64,000 nucleotides of DNA, taken from CAVPWP01 sp963709395. GTDB lineage: Bacteria > Pseudomonadota > Alphaproteobacteria > Rhodobacterales > Rhodobacteraceae. The DNA is taken from contig CAVPWP010000013.1 of assembly GCA_963709395.1 (NCBI GenBank), forward strand, positions 189,297-253,296, read 5' to 3'. The position numbers and the translations under genes were made by a program. Position 1 is the stretch's first letter; every line of letters begins with the position of its first letter. Positions 25,764 to 35,095 of the stretch are shown here, one piece after another. The notes under the pieces are model-generated. The model saw only the letters and a program-made list of their open reading frames with translations, was not told the origin of the DNA and made no database searches.

Positions 25764-27074
25764 ATGCAGAATTTGACATCACTGGCGCGGAAGTCCGTTT
25801 CAGAGACCCGTGCGATGGCCGCCCTTGCGGTGCTGTCGATTCTGGTCGGCATGGCCGCCGGGCTGATCGGAGCCGCGTTCCGCTATTCCCTCGAGCGCGC
25901 AGATGCCTTCCGGGCGATGGTTGTGGCCGAGACAAGTGCCTATCCCATTCTTGGCCCGCTGATGATGATGGCCGGGGCCGCCCTGGCCACGGGGTTGGCC
26001 GCATGGCTTGTCCGTCGTTTCTCGCCCGATGCGGCGGGAAGCGGCATCCCGCATGTCGAGGCAGTGCTGGACGGGTCTCTCGAACCGGCGCCCGCGCGCC
26101 TGATCCCGGTGAAATTCGTTGGCGGCGTTCTGGCGATTGGCAGCGGCCTGGCGCTTGGGCGCGAGGGGCCGAGCGTCCAGATGGGTGTCACGGCCGCGAA
26201 TGTTATCGGCGGCCTCTTTCGCCGCGACTTGGACGACCGCCGCGCCTTGATCGCCGGCGGTGCCGGAGCAGGTCTTGCAACGGCCTTCAACGCGCCGGGC
26301 GCCGGGGCGATCTTCGTGCTCGAGGAACTGGTGGGCCGCTTCGATCCGCGTATCGCATTGGTGGCCCTTGGCGCGTCGGCGGGTGCGATCTCGGTCTCGC
26401 GCGGCGTGATGGGCAATTCCCTGGATTTCAAGGTGTCGGATCTTGCCTCCGGCGGTGCCGCAGAGCTGATCCTGTTTCTCATTCTTGGGCTCTTCGTTGG
26501 GTTGCTTTCCGTAGCCCATAATCGCGGGCTGCTCGCCACTCTTTCGCTCGTCGCGCGGATCAAGGGACCAATCGAGTACAAGGCCGCGGGCATTGGCGCC
26601 GTCGTGGGGCTGCTGGCCTGGAGTACGCCGCACCTTGTGGGTGGCGGCGACAACATCACCCAGAGCGCTCTGAACGGGGAATTTCTGCTTGTCGCCCTTC
26701 CTGCAATCTTCTTGTTCCGTCTGGTGCTGGGGGCGGCGTCTTACGCCGCAGGCACGCCGGGCGGCCTGTTCGCCCCCCTGATGGCTTTGGGCGCGGTCTC
26801 GGGCCTGGCGTTCGGCCTTGTTGTGGACATGGCGATACCTGGTCTTGCGGTGCGTCCTGAAGCCTTCGTCTTCGTCGGCATGGCAGCTTTCGTGGTCGGT
26901 TCGGTCCGTGCCCCTTTGACCGGGATGGTTCTGGTCATTGAAATGACGGGTAGCTCCACGCTCCTCTTGCCGCTCCTTGCCGGCTGTTTCGGCTCCATGC
27001 TGGCAGCCGAGACCCTGCGTGATGCCCCGATCTATGAGGCCCTGAAGGCGCGGGCCGCCAAGTCGGTGCGGTGA
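25764..27074 (+). CDS. clcA: ClC-type chloride/proton antiporter
   Basis: 436 residues with the full ClC fold. The chloride-site motifs are AGSGIPHVEAVLDG (GSGIP), GLALGREGPSVQMG (gating Glu in GREGP) and AGTPGGLFAPLMALG (GxFxP). FNAPGAGAIFVLEELVGRF keeps a Glu at the internal proton-glutamate position, so it is more likely an exchanger than a passive channel. No cytoplasmic CBS domains are present. It lies 50 bp upstream of the ZIP-like gene in the same direction and may share its transcript. Confidence 0.9.
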   Translation: MQNLTSLARKSVSETRAMAALAVLSILVGMAAGLIGAAFRYSLERADAFRAMVVAETSAYPILGPLMMMAGAALATGLAAWLVRRFSPDAAGSGIPHVEAVLDGSLEPAPARLIPVKFVGGVLAIGSGLALGREGPSVQMGVTAANVIGGLFRRDLDDRRALIAGGAGAGLATAFNAPGAGAIFVLEELVGRFDPRIALVALGASAGAISVSRGVMGNSLDFKVSDLASGGAAELILFLILGLFVGLLSVAHNRGLLATLSLVARIKGPIEYKAAGIGAVVGLLAWSTPHLVGGGDNITQSALNGEFLLVALPAIFLFRLVLGAASYAAGTPGGLFAPLMALGAVSGLAFGLVVDMAIPGLAVRPEAFVFVGMAAFVVGSVRAPLTGMVLVIEMTGSSTLLLPLLAGCFGSMLAAETLRDAPIYEALKARAAKSVR

Positions 27075-27124
27075 TGCAGTGCTGCCTCACCCGCAAAGCC
27101 AGCGGAATCTGAAAGGTGGTCGCC

Positions 27125-27868
27125 ATGAGTGCAATCATGGGCACTTTCCTCGGCATCCTCGCGTTGTGCATGGTCCACATCCTCTCGGGCGCGGACGTTG
27201 TGCAGCGGCGACGGTGGACGCCAACGCTTCTGTCGTTGGCAGCCGGGATCAGCGTCAGCTACATTTTCATGGAGCTCCTGCCGGACCTGGTTGAACGGCA
27301 AGAGGCCATCGAACAGGCCGGTTTCCTGCCGATGCTGGACAGGCACGTCTATATCTTTTCGATGCTCGGACTGATCATTGCGTTCTGGGTGGAAGTCGTT
27401 TCCAGGAGATCGCGACGACGCCAGCGCGATGCCGGCAAGGCCGACCACACAAGCAATGCTGTGTTCAAACTCGGCGTCTTGTCTTCGGTCGTTGAAAACC
27501 TTGCAATCGGCTTTGCCGTGGGCAGCCCCGGAGACAATGCAGTCGAACCACTCTGGTTGTTCGTAGTGGCGATCGGTCTGCATTTCCTGGTCGATGACCA
27601 TTCCTTGTCAGAGCATCACGGACCACCATATCGGCGCTTCGGTCGCTGGTGGCTGGTGGCCGCACTGGGGGGCGGGTGGTTCCTGGGGGCCGCTTTCGGG
27701 CTGAGACTTCCCGACGTCGTTCTGGCCCTTGCACTGGCCTATATCTCCGGTGGAACAATCCTGAATACGCTGCGGCACGAACTGCCGGATACGAACCGTT
27801 CTCCCGATGTGTTTGCTTTCGCGATGGGAGCAGCCGCCTATACGGTCTTGCTGCTGGCGCAGGGATGA
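27125..27868 (+). CDS. ZIP-like integral membrane protein
   Basis: 247 residues, seven to eight hydrophobic helices with a basic loop (SRRSRRRQRDAG) in the middle. Candidate metal ligands are in ISVSYIFMELLPDL, VVENLAIGFAVG and ALHFLVDDHSLSEHH-like HFLVDDHSLSEHH. Helix placement recalls ZIP metal transporters, but the canonical HNxxEG motif is absent. It is an uncharacterised subgroup; metal transport is an inference. AAGG precedes the ATG at 27125. Confidence 0.6.
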   Translation: MSAIMGTFLGILALCMVHILSGADVVQRRRWTPTLLSLAAGISVSYIFMELLPDLVERQEAIEQAGFLPMLDRHVYIFSMLGLIIAFWVEVVSRRSRRRQRDAGKADHTSNAVFKLGVLSSVVENLAIGFAVGSPGDNAVEPLWLFVVAIGLHFLVDDHSLSEHHGPPYRRFGRWWLVAALGGGWFLGAAFGLRLPDVVLALALAYISGGTILNTLRHELPDTNRSPDVFAFAMGAAAYTVLLLAQG

Positions 27869-28322
27869 TCCGGCCGCGTCTCTGCAATTCGCATCACGGC
27901 CGGACGTTGCCGCGACACGGACGTCGAACCGAGTTCCCGCCGGCGATGATGGCGTTGATCAGGTCTGCGACGGCCCGGTGCTTTTTCGTTTGGAGGTCGG
28001 TGCCGACGGCGTTCTCATGGGATGCGGCGGCGTCGCGGAGGACCCACCAGGATCTCGTTCTCGGGAAGCAAGAGGTGCCACCAGACATTTGGCGGGCACG
28101 TCCCACCCAGCCGATGTTCAAGACCTGCCGCACGGACGCAGGCCAGTCCGGGACGGAAGTTCGAGCGATCATTGGACGCCTGCGCCGGGACAGACCGGCC
28201 GGAAGGCGCGCCTCTCGACCGGTCCCGGAACCCGGGGCGCAGCGACCGGGGGTTACGGCTCTCCGGCGTTACGTGCATCATCGGTCGATGATTTTCTTCA
28301 TTCTCCCCACGGCCGCTTCAAC
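27869..28322. other. 454-bp gene-poor stretch
   Basis: No supported gene. Minus-strand frames include CPPNVWWHLLLPENEI and KKHRAVADLINAIIAGG in different frames, which look like pieces of a decayed coding sequence, but I cannot assign a family. The right end must contain the promoter of the transglutaminase gene. Confidence 0.3.
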
Positions 28323-29129
28323 ATGCGTGTGAGCATCGGGTGTCGCCTGCGCTACAGCCTGCCGCAGCCGACGCCGCTGATCGCGATCCTGAATGTCCAC
28401 TACTCGCGCTTCGCGGATCTCGAGCGGGCCGACTATCTCGTCACCTCGCCCAGCGTTCCGCTCGAAAGCTATCGGGACGGTTTCGGCAACTGGTGCACCC
28501 GGCTTGTGGCGCCGGCAGGCGACTTTACCTTGTCCACGGACGGTGTGTTCCGCGACACGGGCCAGCGCGATCCGGTATCGCCCCACGCGCAGCAACACGC
28601 CGTCGAGGACCTGCCGTCCGACACGCTGGTGTTCCTGCAGGGCAGCCGGTACTGCGACACCGATCTTCTGTCGGAAGAAGCCTGGCGTCTTTTCGAGGGA
28701 ACCAAGCCGGGGTGGGCGCGGGTTCAGGCGATCTGCGACTTCGTGCATGGGCATGTCTCCTTCGACTACATGCAGGCAAAGGCGACGCGCACCGCCTCGC
28801 AGACCATGGCCGAGCGGCAGGGCGTGTGTCGGGACTTCGCCCATCTCGCGGTTGCGCTGTGTCGCTGCATGAACATCCCGGCCCGCTACTGCACCGGATA
28901 CCTGAGCGACATCGGCGAGCCCGAGCCGCATCCGCCCGGGGACTTCGCCGCGTGGATGGAGGTCTTCCTGGGCGGTGAATGGCGGATGTTCGACCCGCGC
29001 AACAACACGCCCCGGATCGCCCGGATCCTGATCGCGCGCGGGCGCGATGCGGCCGATGTGCCGCTGACCCAGACCTTCGGTCCGAACACGTTGATGGACT
29101 TCAAGGTCTGGACCGACGAACTGGCCTGA
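28323..29129 (+). CDS. Transglutaminase-like cysteine protease-fold protein
   Basis: 268 residues. The N-terminal beta domain (MRVSIGCRLRYSLPQPTP) precedes the transglutaminase core with Cys in MAERQGVCRDFAHLAVALCR, His in DFAAWMEVFLGGEW context and Asp in RMFDPRNNTPRIARI. The family cleaves or cross-links peptides, and members often work beside alpha-E/circularly permuted ATP-grasp genes, none of which are here. The residue usually His after the core appears as A-A-W in PGDFAAWMEVF, so one catalytic position should be checked. Confidence 0.83.
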   Translation: MRVSIGCRLRYSLPQPTPLIAILNVHYSRFADLERADYLVTSPSVPLESYRDGFGNWCTRLVAPAGDFTLSTDGVFRDTGQRDPVSPHAQQHAVEDLPSDTLVFLQGSRYCDTDLLSEEAWRLFEGTKPGWARVQAICDFVHGHVSFDYMQAKATRTASQTMAERQGVCRDFAHLAVALCRCMNIPARYCTGYLSDIGEPEPHPPGDFAAWMEVFLGGEWRMFDPRNNTPRIARILIARGRDAADVPLTQTFGPNTLMDFKVWTDELA

Positions 29130-29399
29130 TCTGGCTCCCGTTCGGCGCGCACCATCGCAAATCATGACGCCAGCACCGATATGATCGTTACCGATGCCAA
29201 GTATCCCGCTCCGGAATGGATGCGGAACTGCGGACCGGTTGATCAAGGGATGCATGACATGTCCTTCAAGGACCGGAGCGCGAAGGCTATCGTCCATTGA
29301 ATGAGAGATGCTATATCGACATGCTGAAGCATCCTCATGGGAGCCGCATGTAATTTCCAACGCAACCTCTCTTGCCTTGGAATCAATGATACGAGGAAA

Positions 29400-29489
29400 T
29401 GGCGGAGAGACAGGGATTCGAACCCTGGGTGGACTTGCGCCCACAACGGTTTTCGAGACCGCCCCGTTCGACCACTCCGGCACCTCTCC
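29400..29489 (-). tRNA. tRNA-Ser (anticodon CGA)
   Basis: 90-nt class II tRNA on the minus strand: acceptor GGAGAGG with TCTCTCC, anticodon loop CTCGAAA (CGA, reading UCG), long variable arm GTGGGCGCAAGTCCAC, and T-loop in GGGTTCGAATCCC. Discriminator G and an encoded CCA end at 29400. Confidence 0.95.
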
Positions 29490-29708
29490 GCGGGGTGTGG
29501 CGGCATGTAAGCCAGTTGTCGGGGCGCTGCAACCGGATTTTCACGGGCGGTCCGAAAGCGAAAGGCGCCGTAGGCTATACTCTTCTCCCGACCAACTGCG
29601 GGGCAGCCCCTTCACGGTAAATTCCCCGTCAGGATGGCCCGGCCGACCCTTGGATTACGGGACCCTAACGTCTACTCTTGTGATGAGATCAAAACTGGAC
29701 ATCGCTTC

Positions 29709-30558
29709 ATGCCTTTCGCACTTCCCCGCGCCACCACCTTCGCCATCGCCCTTGCCGGGGCCGTCGCCGCGGCGACACTGCCCGCCCGCGCAGAGGTCGC
29801 GCCCGAGGTCGAGGCCCTGCTCGACGCGATGGATATGCGCGGGCTGCTGGAGGTCATGCACCTAGAGGGGCAGGACTACGGCACCATGCTCGAGGACGAG
29901 CTCTTTCCCGGACGGGGCGGGGCGGCCTGGTCGGCCATCGTGTCGCAGACCTATGACCCCAACGTGATGTACGACCGCTTCGCCGACCCGCTTTTCCGAC
30001 GAGCTCGAGGGCGAGGACGTGGCGCAGATGACCGAGTTCTTCGCCTCGGACATCGGCCAGCGCATCGTCGCCTACGAGATCACCGCGCGCGAGGCGCTGC
30101 TCGAGGAGGGGATCGAGGAAGCCGCACAGGAGACGCTGCGCCTTCGCGAGGCCGAGGGGGACCCGCGTCTTGCTCTGGTGCGCGAGTTCGTCGAGGCCAA
30201 CGACCTTGTGGAATCGAACGTCATGGGCGCGATGAACGCCAATTATGCCTTCTACATCGGGCTGATGGATGGCAACGCCTTTCCCCGACAGATGAGCGAG
30301 CAGGACATCCTGACGGACGTCTGGAGCCAGGAGGACGAGATCCGCGCGGACACCGAGGAATGGGTGCATTCCTATCTTCTGATGGCCTACCAGCCGCTGA
30401 GCGACGAGGACCTGCAAACCTATATCGACATGGCGCGGACTGACGAGGGGCGGGCGTTGAACCGCGCGCTCTTCGCCGCCTTCGACGAGGTCTTCACCGA
30501 TATTTCGGCCACGCTGGGCCTTGCCTCGGCGCGGTTCATCGCCGGGCAGGATCTCTGA
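29709..30558 (+). CDS. Exported DUF2059 protein (apparent +1 frameshift near 29996-29997)
   Basis: A signal peptide (about 1-28, ending ARA) is followed by VEALLDAMDMRGLLEVMHLEG, a helical region typical of DUF2059 proteins. At cttttccgacgag the frame changes; removing one C joins YDRFADPLF to DELEGEDVAQMTEFFASDIG, and the second half then runs to TGA 30556-30558. The corrected length is 282 residues. The role is unknown; such proteins are periplasmic. The TPR-sulfotransferase gene starts 9 bp later. Confidence 0.78.
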
Positions 30559-30567
30559 GCGGCCGCG

Positions 30568-32664
30568 ATGGCGCTTCCCCCCGTCGGGACGGCGGCCTCG
30601 CCGCAGGCCGCGCTGACACAGGCGCTGGGATTGTGGCGCGCGGGGCAGGCGGCGGCGGCACGCGCGCAGCTTGAGGCGCTGATCGCGCGGTATCCGGGTT
30701 TCGTCGACGCGCGTATCACGCTGGGCCGGGTCCTGCGCGAGGCGGGCGAGGGCGATGGCGCTCTGGCGCAGTTCCGCCGCGCGGCCGAGGCCAGCGGCGG
30801 ACATCCGCAGGCCTGGGGCATCTATGTCAGCGCGCTGGCCGAGGCCGGCAAGACCGCGCGGGCGAAGTCGGCCGCGCAGGGCGCCCCGGTGCCGGCGTCT
30901 GTCAGAAAAGAGCTTCTTGCTCTGGCAAGGGGGGCCACGCCCGCCGCCGCCCCTCCGCCAGCGGCTCTGGCCTCCGTGGCCGCAAAGTTGCGCGCTGGCG
31001 ACAGTGACGGGGCGCGGGCCGAGGCGGTGCGCCTGGCTCAGGCCTTTCCCAAGTCCGCCACGGTGCGCAACCTTCTGGGCGTAATCGCACTTGGGCGCGA
31101 GGATCCTGCCGAGGCCGAGACGTATCTGACGGCCGCGCGCACACTCGATCCCGACAATCGGGACGTGGCGGCGAACCTGGGTCTCGCCCTGCTGCGGCAG
31201 GCGCGGCCGATGGCGGCGGTGCGCCTGCTTGAACCGCTGGCGCAGTCTGAGGCGCCGCTGGCCCTGCGGGTCAACCTTGCCAGCGCCTATGCGCGCGCCG
31301 GGCTGGGGGCGCGGGCGCTGGAGCTTTCCGGGGCTCTGGCCGCCGAAGCGCCCGATGATCCGGACATCGCCGCGATCCGCGCCGAGGCGCTTCTGGCCGA
31401 GGACCGCCCGGACGAGGCGCTCGCCCTGCTGCAGGCGCTGGCAGAGGGGGCAGGGCGCGCGCTCGAGGATCTGAGGGCGCGCGCGATCGAGGCCGCGCAG
31501 GGGGCCGAGGCGGCGAAAGCCTACGCCGCCGGGCTTGGCCCGCTCGACGCTGAGACCGACCTGCGGCTGGCACAGGAGCAGGCGCAATGGGGCGATGTCG
31601 CGGGCGCCACGGCGCGGGCCCGGCAGTTGGCGCTCGCCCGTCCCACCGACCCCCGGCCATTCCGGCAGATCGGGCTTTACGGGCGCTGGCAGGCGGATGA
31701 TCCGTTGATCGGAACGATGCGCGCGGCGGCGGGGAACGCCGCACTGACCGCGTCCGAGCGGGGACGCTTCGGGCTGGCTCTTGGCAAGGCGCTGATCGAC
31801 ACCGGGGAAGAGGACGAGGGCTTTGCCACGCTGGTCCGCGCCAATGCCCTTTTGCGGAAGATGGTCGTCTACGATCCCGACGCTGAAAGCGCATACATGG
31901 CGCGGATCGCCGGGCTTTGGGACGCCAAGACCATCGCGCGGCTGGGACGGGGCGGGGACGACAGCGTGGCGCCGATCTTCATCATCGGGCTGCCGCGCTC
32001 GGGCTCGACCCTGATCGAAAGCGTGCTGGCGCGGCATGGCGATGTGACGGCGCTTGGCGAAAGCCCGGTCTGCGCCGAAATCGCCGGGCGGCTGCGCGAC
32101 CGGCCCACGGCCGCCTCCGTGCGCGAGGTGACGCGCGAGGTCGCGCCGTTCTATGCCGGAAAGGCCCGTGGGCGGGCGCGGGTGACCGACAAGTTCCTGC
32201 ACAATTTCCTGAACGCGGGACTGCTTGCGGCGGCTTTCCCGCGGGCGGTGTTCGTCGAGGCGGCGCGCGATCTGCGGGCGACCTGCCTGTCGATCTTCGA
32301 GAACCCGCTCAATCCCGCGGGCCATCCCTATGCGATGGACCTGGCCGAGCTTGGCCGATACGCGGCCGATTACGCCCGCCTGATGGATCACTGGGCGGCG
32401 GTGCTCGGGCCCCGATTTTACCGCTGCCGCTACGAAGACCTTGTGGCCGACCCCGGCACCGCGGTGCGGGCCCTTCTGGACGCGGTCGCCCTCCCGTTTG
32501 AGGCCGCTTGTCTGCAGCCGGAAGGACAGACGCGGCGGGTCGATACGCTGTCGGTGGCACAGGTGCGCGCACCCTTGCACACAGGGTCGACAGCGCGCTG
32601 GCGGCGGTTCGAGACCGGGCTTGCCCCCTTGCTGGACGCGCTGGAGACCAGGGGCGCGATCTGA
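30568..32664 (+). CDS. TPR-repeat sulfotransferase
   Basis: 698 residues. Roughly the first 430 residues are Ala/Leu-rich tetratricopeptide-like repeats (for example AARAQLEALIARYPGFVDAR and EAETYLTAARTLDPDNRD). The C-terminal part is a sulfotransferase: PAPS 5'-phosphosulfate loop IFIIGLPRSGSTLIESVLAR, and PLNPAGHPYAMDL plus FYRCRYEDLVADPGTAVRAL as the 3'-phosphate side. Such proteins are common in Rhodobacteraceae and may sulfate glycans, peptides or tyrosines; the acceptor is unknown. It probably shares a transcript with the DUF2059 gene. Confidence 0.85.
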   Translation: MALPPVGTAASPQAALTQALGLWRAGQAAAARAQLEALIARYPGFVDARITLGRVLREAGEGDGALAQFRRAAEASGGHPQAWGIYVSALAEAGKTARAKSAAQGAPVPASVRKELLALARGATPAAAPPPAALASVAAKLRAGDSDGARAEAVRLAQAFPKSATVRNLLGVIALGREDPAEAETYLTAARTLDPDNRDVAANLGLALLRQARPMAAVRLLEPLAQSEAPLALRVNLASAYARAGLGARALELSGALAAEAPDDPDIAAIRAEALLAEDRPDEALALLQALAEGAGRALEDLRARAIEAAQGAEAAKAYAAGLGPLDAETDLRLAQEQAQWGDVAGATARARQLALARPTDPRPFRQIGLYGRWQADDPLIGTMRAAAGNAALTASERGRFGLALGKALIDTGEEDEGFATLVRANALLRKMVVYDPDAESAYMARIAGLWDAKTIARLGRGGDDSVAPIFIIGLPRSGSTLIESVLARHGDVTALGESPVCAEIAGRLRDRPTAASVREVTREVAPFYAGKARGRARVTDKFLHNFLNAGLLAAAFPRAVFVEAARDLRATCLSIFENPLNPAGHPYAMDLAELGRYAADYARLMDHWAAVLGPRFYRCRYEDLVADPGTAVRALLDAVALPFEAACLQPEGQTRRVDTLSVAQVRAPLHTGSTARWRRFETGLAPLLDALETRGAI

Positions 32665-32688
32665 CCCTTTTGGTTGCCCTTGGCGCAC

Positions 32689-32718
32689 TTGACTTTGCCG
32701 GGGCTTTCCCCGATAAGC
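32689..32718 (+). promoter_or_regulatory. Candidate promoter of rplU-rpmA
   Basis: TTGACT (32689-32694), an 18-bp spacer and ATAAGC (32713-32718) precede the hairpin and rplU. The -35 is strong, the -10 weak, and the position about 135 bp before the ATG allows a structured leader. Confidence 0.45.
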
Positions 32719-32728
32719 CGGGCTCTCA

Positions 32729-32749
32729 GGCGGGGTCTCCCCGCCTTTG
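32729..32749 (+). terminator. Hairpin with T-run: terminator or rplU leader attenuator
   Basis: GGCGGGG-TCT-CCCCGCC at 32729-32745 is a perfect 7-bp stem followed by TTTG. It may simply end the sulfotransferase transcript, but it lies downstream of the candidate rplU promoter and could act as an attenuator for L21. Confidence 0.6.
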
Positions 32750-32852
32750 TCGTTAGAACCAGCCCCGAGGGGGCGCGCTGTTCGAGGTGGCCGGGGCCGC
32801 AACGCCTGCACACGCAGGGACCGAAGAACGCGGAGAAGTGAAGGAAGAACAG

Positions 32853-33530
32853 ATGTTTGCGGTCCTCAAGACCGGCGGCAAGCAGTACCGGGTTCAGGCG
32901 GGCGATGTGCTCCGCGTGGAAAAACTGGCCGCTGCCGCTGGCGAAAAAGTCCAGTTCAACGAGATTCTGATGGTGGGCTCCACCGTCGGCGCGCCGCTTG
33001 TGGCCGACGCCGGCGTGCAGGCCGAGATCATCGACCAGATCAAGGGTGACAAGGTCATCCATTTCGTCAAGCGCCGCCGGAAGCATGGCTCGCAGCGCAC
33101 CAAGGGCCATCGCCAGCAGCTGACGCTTCTGCGCGTGACCGACATCCTTGAAAAGGGTGCCGAGAAGTCGGGCGTGAAGGCCGCCGTTGGCGCCGGGTCG
33201 GTCTCGGGCGCAGCACTCGCGGCCGCTGCCCCGGCGAAGAAGGCTCCGGCCAAAACGGAAGCCAAGGCGGCCGCGCCGAAAGCCGCGGCGAAGGCGGAAC
33301 CGAAAGCCGCGCCCAAAGCTGCCGCGTCCACCGGTGACGACCTCAAGAAGCTGTCGGGCGTCGGCCCTGCGCTTGAGAAGAAGCTGATCGAAGCCGGCGT
33401 CACCTCGTTCGCGCAAATCGCCGCGTGGACCGAGGCCGACATCGCCGAGTTCGACGAGAAACTGTCGTTCAAGGGCCGCATCCAGCGCGAAGGCTGGGTC
33501 GAACAGGCCCGTGAACTGGCCAAGGGCTAA
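32853..33530 (+). CDS. rplU: 50S ribosomal protein L21 with C-terminal extension
   Basis: 225 residues, about twice the usual L21 length. Residues 1-102 are ordinary L21 (MFAVLKTGGKQYRV, RRRKHGSQRTKGHRQQLT). A Lys/Ala/Pro-rich linker then leads to a helix-hairpin-helix-like domain (KKLSGVGPALEKKLIEAG, AWTEADIAEFDEKL) of about 60 residues. Extended L21 proteins of this type are known in alphaproteobacteria. AAGGA lies before the ATG at 32853. rpmA follows 11 bp after the stop. Confidence 0.95.
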   Translation: MFAVLKTGGKQYRVQAGDVLRVEKLAAAAGEKVQFNEILMVGSTVGAPLVADAGVQAEIIDQIKGDKVIHFVKRRRKHGSQRTKGHRQQLTLLRVTDILEKGAEKSGVKAAVGAGSVSGAALAAAAPAKKAPAKTEAKAAAPKAAAKAEPKAAPKAAASTGDDLKKLSGVGPALEKKLIEAGVTSFAQIAAWTEADIAEFDEKLSFKGRIQREGWVEQARELAKG

Positions 33531-33541
33531 GGAGAGACACG

Positions 33542-33811
33542 ATGGCACACAAGAAAGCAGGCGGTTCATCCCGGAACGGTCGCGACTCCGCCGGTCGTCG
33601 CCTTGGCGTCAAGAAGTTCGGCGGCGAAGCCGTGATCCCCGGAAACATCATCGCGCGCCAGCGCGGCACCAAGTGGTGGCCGGGCGCGGGCGTGGGGATC
33701 GGCCGCGATCACACGATCTTCGCGACCGTCGAGGGCGCCGTGACCTTCCACAAGGGTCTCAAGGGGCGCACCTTCATTTCGGTGCTTCCAGTCGCCGAGG
33801 CCGCAGAATAA
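33542..33811 (+). CDS. rpmA: 50S ribosomal protein L27
   Basis: 89 residues: MAHKKAGGSSRNGRDSAGRR with the conserved GNIIARQRGTKW. Unlike Firmicutes L27 there is no N-terminal peptide to remove, because the Ala-His-Lys start follows Met directly. Co-transcribed with rplU and followed by a terminator. Confidence 0.97.
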   Translation: MAHKKAGGSSRNGRDSAGRRLGVKKFGGEAVIPGNIIARQRGTKWWPGAGVGIGRDHTIFATVEGAVTFHKGLKGRTFISVLPVAEAAE

Positions 33812-33836
33812 GCCGAACGCCCAGGGCACTGACTTC

Positions 33837-33870
33837 AAAGGGGGATCGGCGACAGGCCGGTCCCCTTTTC
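33837..33870 (+). terminator. Terminator after rplU-rpmA
   Basis: AAAGGGG...CCCCTTTT forms an outer stem around a further GGATCGGC/GGCCGGTCC pairing and is followed by TTTTCG. It lies 26 bp after the rpmA stop. Confidence 0.75.
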
Positions 33871-33972
33871 GTTCGGGCAGGGGGGAACACGGAAACGCGC
33901 GGCCTTGCAACCAGCCCGTGCAGAACACATCTCGGGGAAAGCCCGGGGGGTGCTGTTCAGAGGAGGAACGGC

Positions 33973-34512
33973 ATGAGATTCGACCAGATCGTCACCCAAC
34001 CGGTGATCGAGACCGAACGCTTCAGCCTGCGTCCGCTGCGCCGGTCCGATTCCGGTCTTCTGGAAATGTACGCCGGCGACAAGCGCGTGGCGCGTGCCAC
34101 GCGGTCGATCCCGCATCCGCTGCCGCCCGGTGCGGTCGAGGCGTTCGTCGCCCGCGTCACCGCCGACGAACGTGACGAGGATGTCTGGGCCATGGACGGC
34201 TCGAAGACCGGGATGGGCGAGTTTCTGGGCGTGATCTCGCTCAAGCGCATGGACCGCGAGCAGTCCGAAGTGGGCTACTGGGTCGCGCCGGCATTCTGGA
34301 ACACCGGTCTTGCCTCGGAAGCGGTACGGGCGCTGATCGCGGCCAATCCGCAGTTGTCGAAGACACTCTTCGCCGAGGTGCTGCAGGACAATCCGGGGTC
34401 GGCGCGGGTGCTGACCAACGCGGGGTTCGCCTATATCGGCGATGCCGAGGCGTACAGCGTGGCCCGCGGGGCGACCGTCCCGACCTGGACCTATCTCAAG
34501 AAACTGCGCTGA
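33973..34512 (+). CDS. GNAT-family N-acetyltransferase (RimJ/RimL type)
   Basis: 179 residues of the Acetyltransf_3 subgroup. It opens IETERFSLRPLRRSDSGLL, the usual N-terminal strand, and later has SEVGYWVAPAFWNTGLASEA (acetyl-CoA strand and pyrophosphate loop) and DNPGSARVLTNAGF. Substrate unknown; ribosomal protein N-termini or small amines are typical for the group. AGGAGG lies just before ATG 33973. It precedes a second, shorter GNAT gene. Confidence 0.85.
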   Translation: MRFDQIVTQPVIETERFSLRPLRRSDSGLLEMYAGDKRVARATRSIPHPLPPGAVEAFVARVTADERDEDVWAMDGSKTGMGEFLGVISLKRMDREQSEVGYWVAPAFWNTGLASEAVRALIAANPQLSKTLFAEVLQDNPGSARVLTNAGFAYIGDAEAYSVARGATVPTWTYLKKLR

Positions 34513-34523
34513 CCGGTGACGTC

Positions 34524-35072
34524 ATGGCCGCGGTTCCCCAGATCCTTCGGACACCGCGCCTGACCCTGCGGCCGCTGCGGCCCGACGATCGTCCGGCCAT
34601 CGCCGAGGGCGTCGGCAACTACGAGGTCGCGCGCTGGCTGTCGGTGGTGCCCTATCCCTACGGCCTGGCCGACGCCGACACCTTCATCGACGAGGTGCGC
34701 GCGGCGGGCAAACGGGTCTGGGCGATCTGCGACGACGACGGTCTTGTCGGGCTCGTCGGCCTCGAGGGGCAGCTTGGCTACTGGCTGGCGCGGCCCGCCT
34801 GGGGGCACGGCTACGCGTCCGAGGCCTGCGGGGTGGTGCTCTGGCATGCCTTCACCGTTCTCTCCGCCACCTCGGTCGTGGCAAGCTGCTTTCTGGACAA
34901 CGACCGGTCGCACCGGGTCCTTTGCGGGCTCGGATTCGTCGAGACCGGACGGCGCGAGGTCACAGCGCGGGCCCTGTCGCAGACCGTCGAGGCCCGCATC
35001 CTGCGCCTGTCGCGCGCCGACTGGCGCGCGGCGCGCCGCTTGAGCCTGCGGCAGAAGTCCACTATCGCCTGA
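34524..35072 (+). CDS. GNAT-family N-acetyltransferase
   Basis: 182 residues, related in layout to the preceding gene: LRTPRLTLRPLRPDDRPAI, then GQLGYWLARPAWGHGYASEA, DNDRSHRVLCGLGFVETG. It is likely a RimL-like acetyltransferase. Placed between rpmA and obgE, as is common in Rhodobacteraceae, with short spacing on both sides suggesting a shared transcript with the first GNAT and obgE. Confidence 0.85.
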   Translation: MAAVPQILRTPRLTLRPLRPDDRPAIAEGVGNYEVARWLSVVPYPYGLADADTFIDEVRAAGKRVWAICDDDGLVGLVGLEGQLGYWLARPAWGHGYASEACGVVLWHAFTVLSATSVVASCFLDNDRSHRVLCGLGFVETGRREVTARALSQTVEARILRLSRADWRAARRLSLRQKSTIA

Positions 35073-35095
35073 GCGACAGCGAAAGAAAGCGTGAC

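Noticed and set aside
29854..32811. A 985-codon minus-strand frame across the sulfotransferase gene
   Set aside because: It is a high-GC shadow frame of the TPR-sulfotransferase; composition is Arg/Pro/Gly-rich with no domain.
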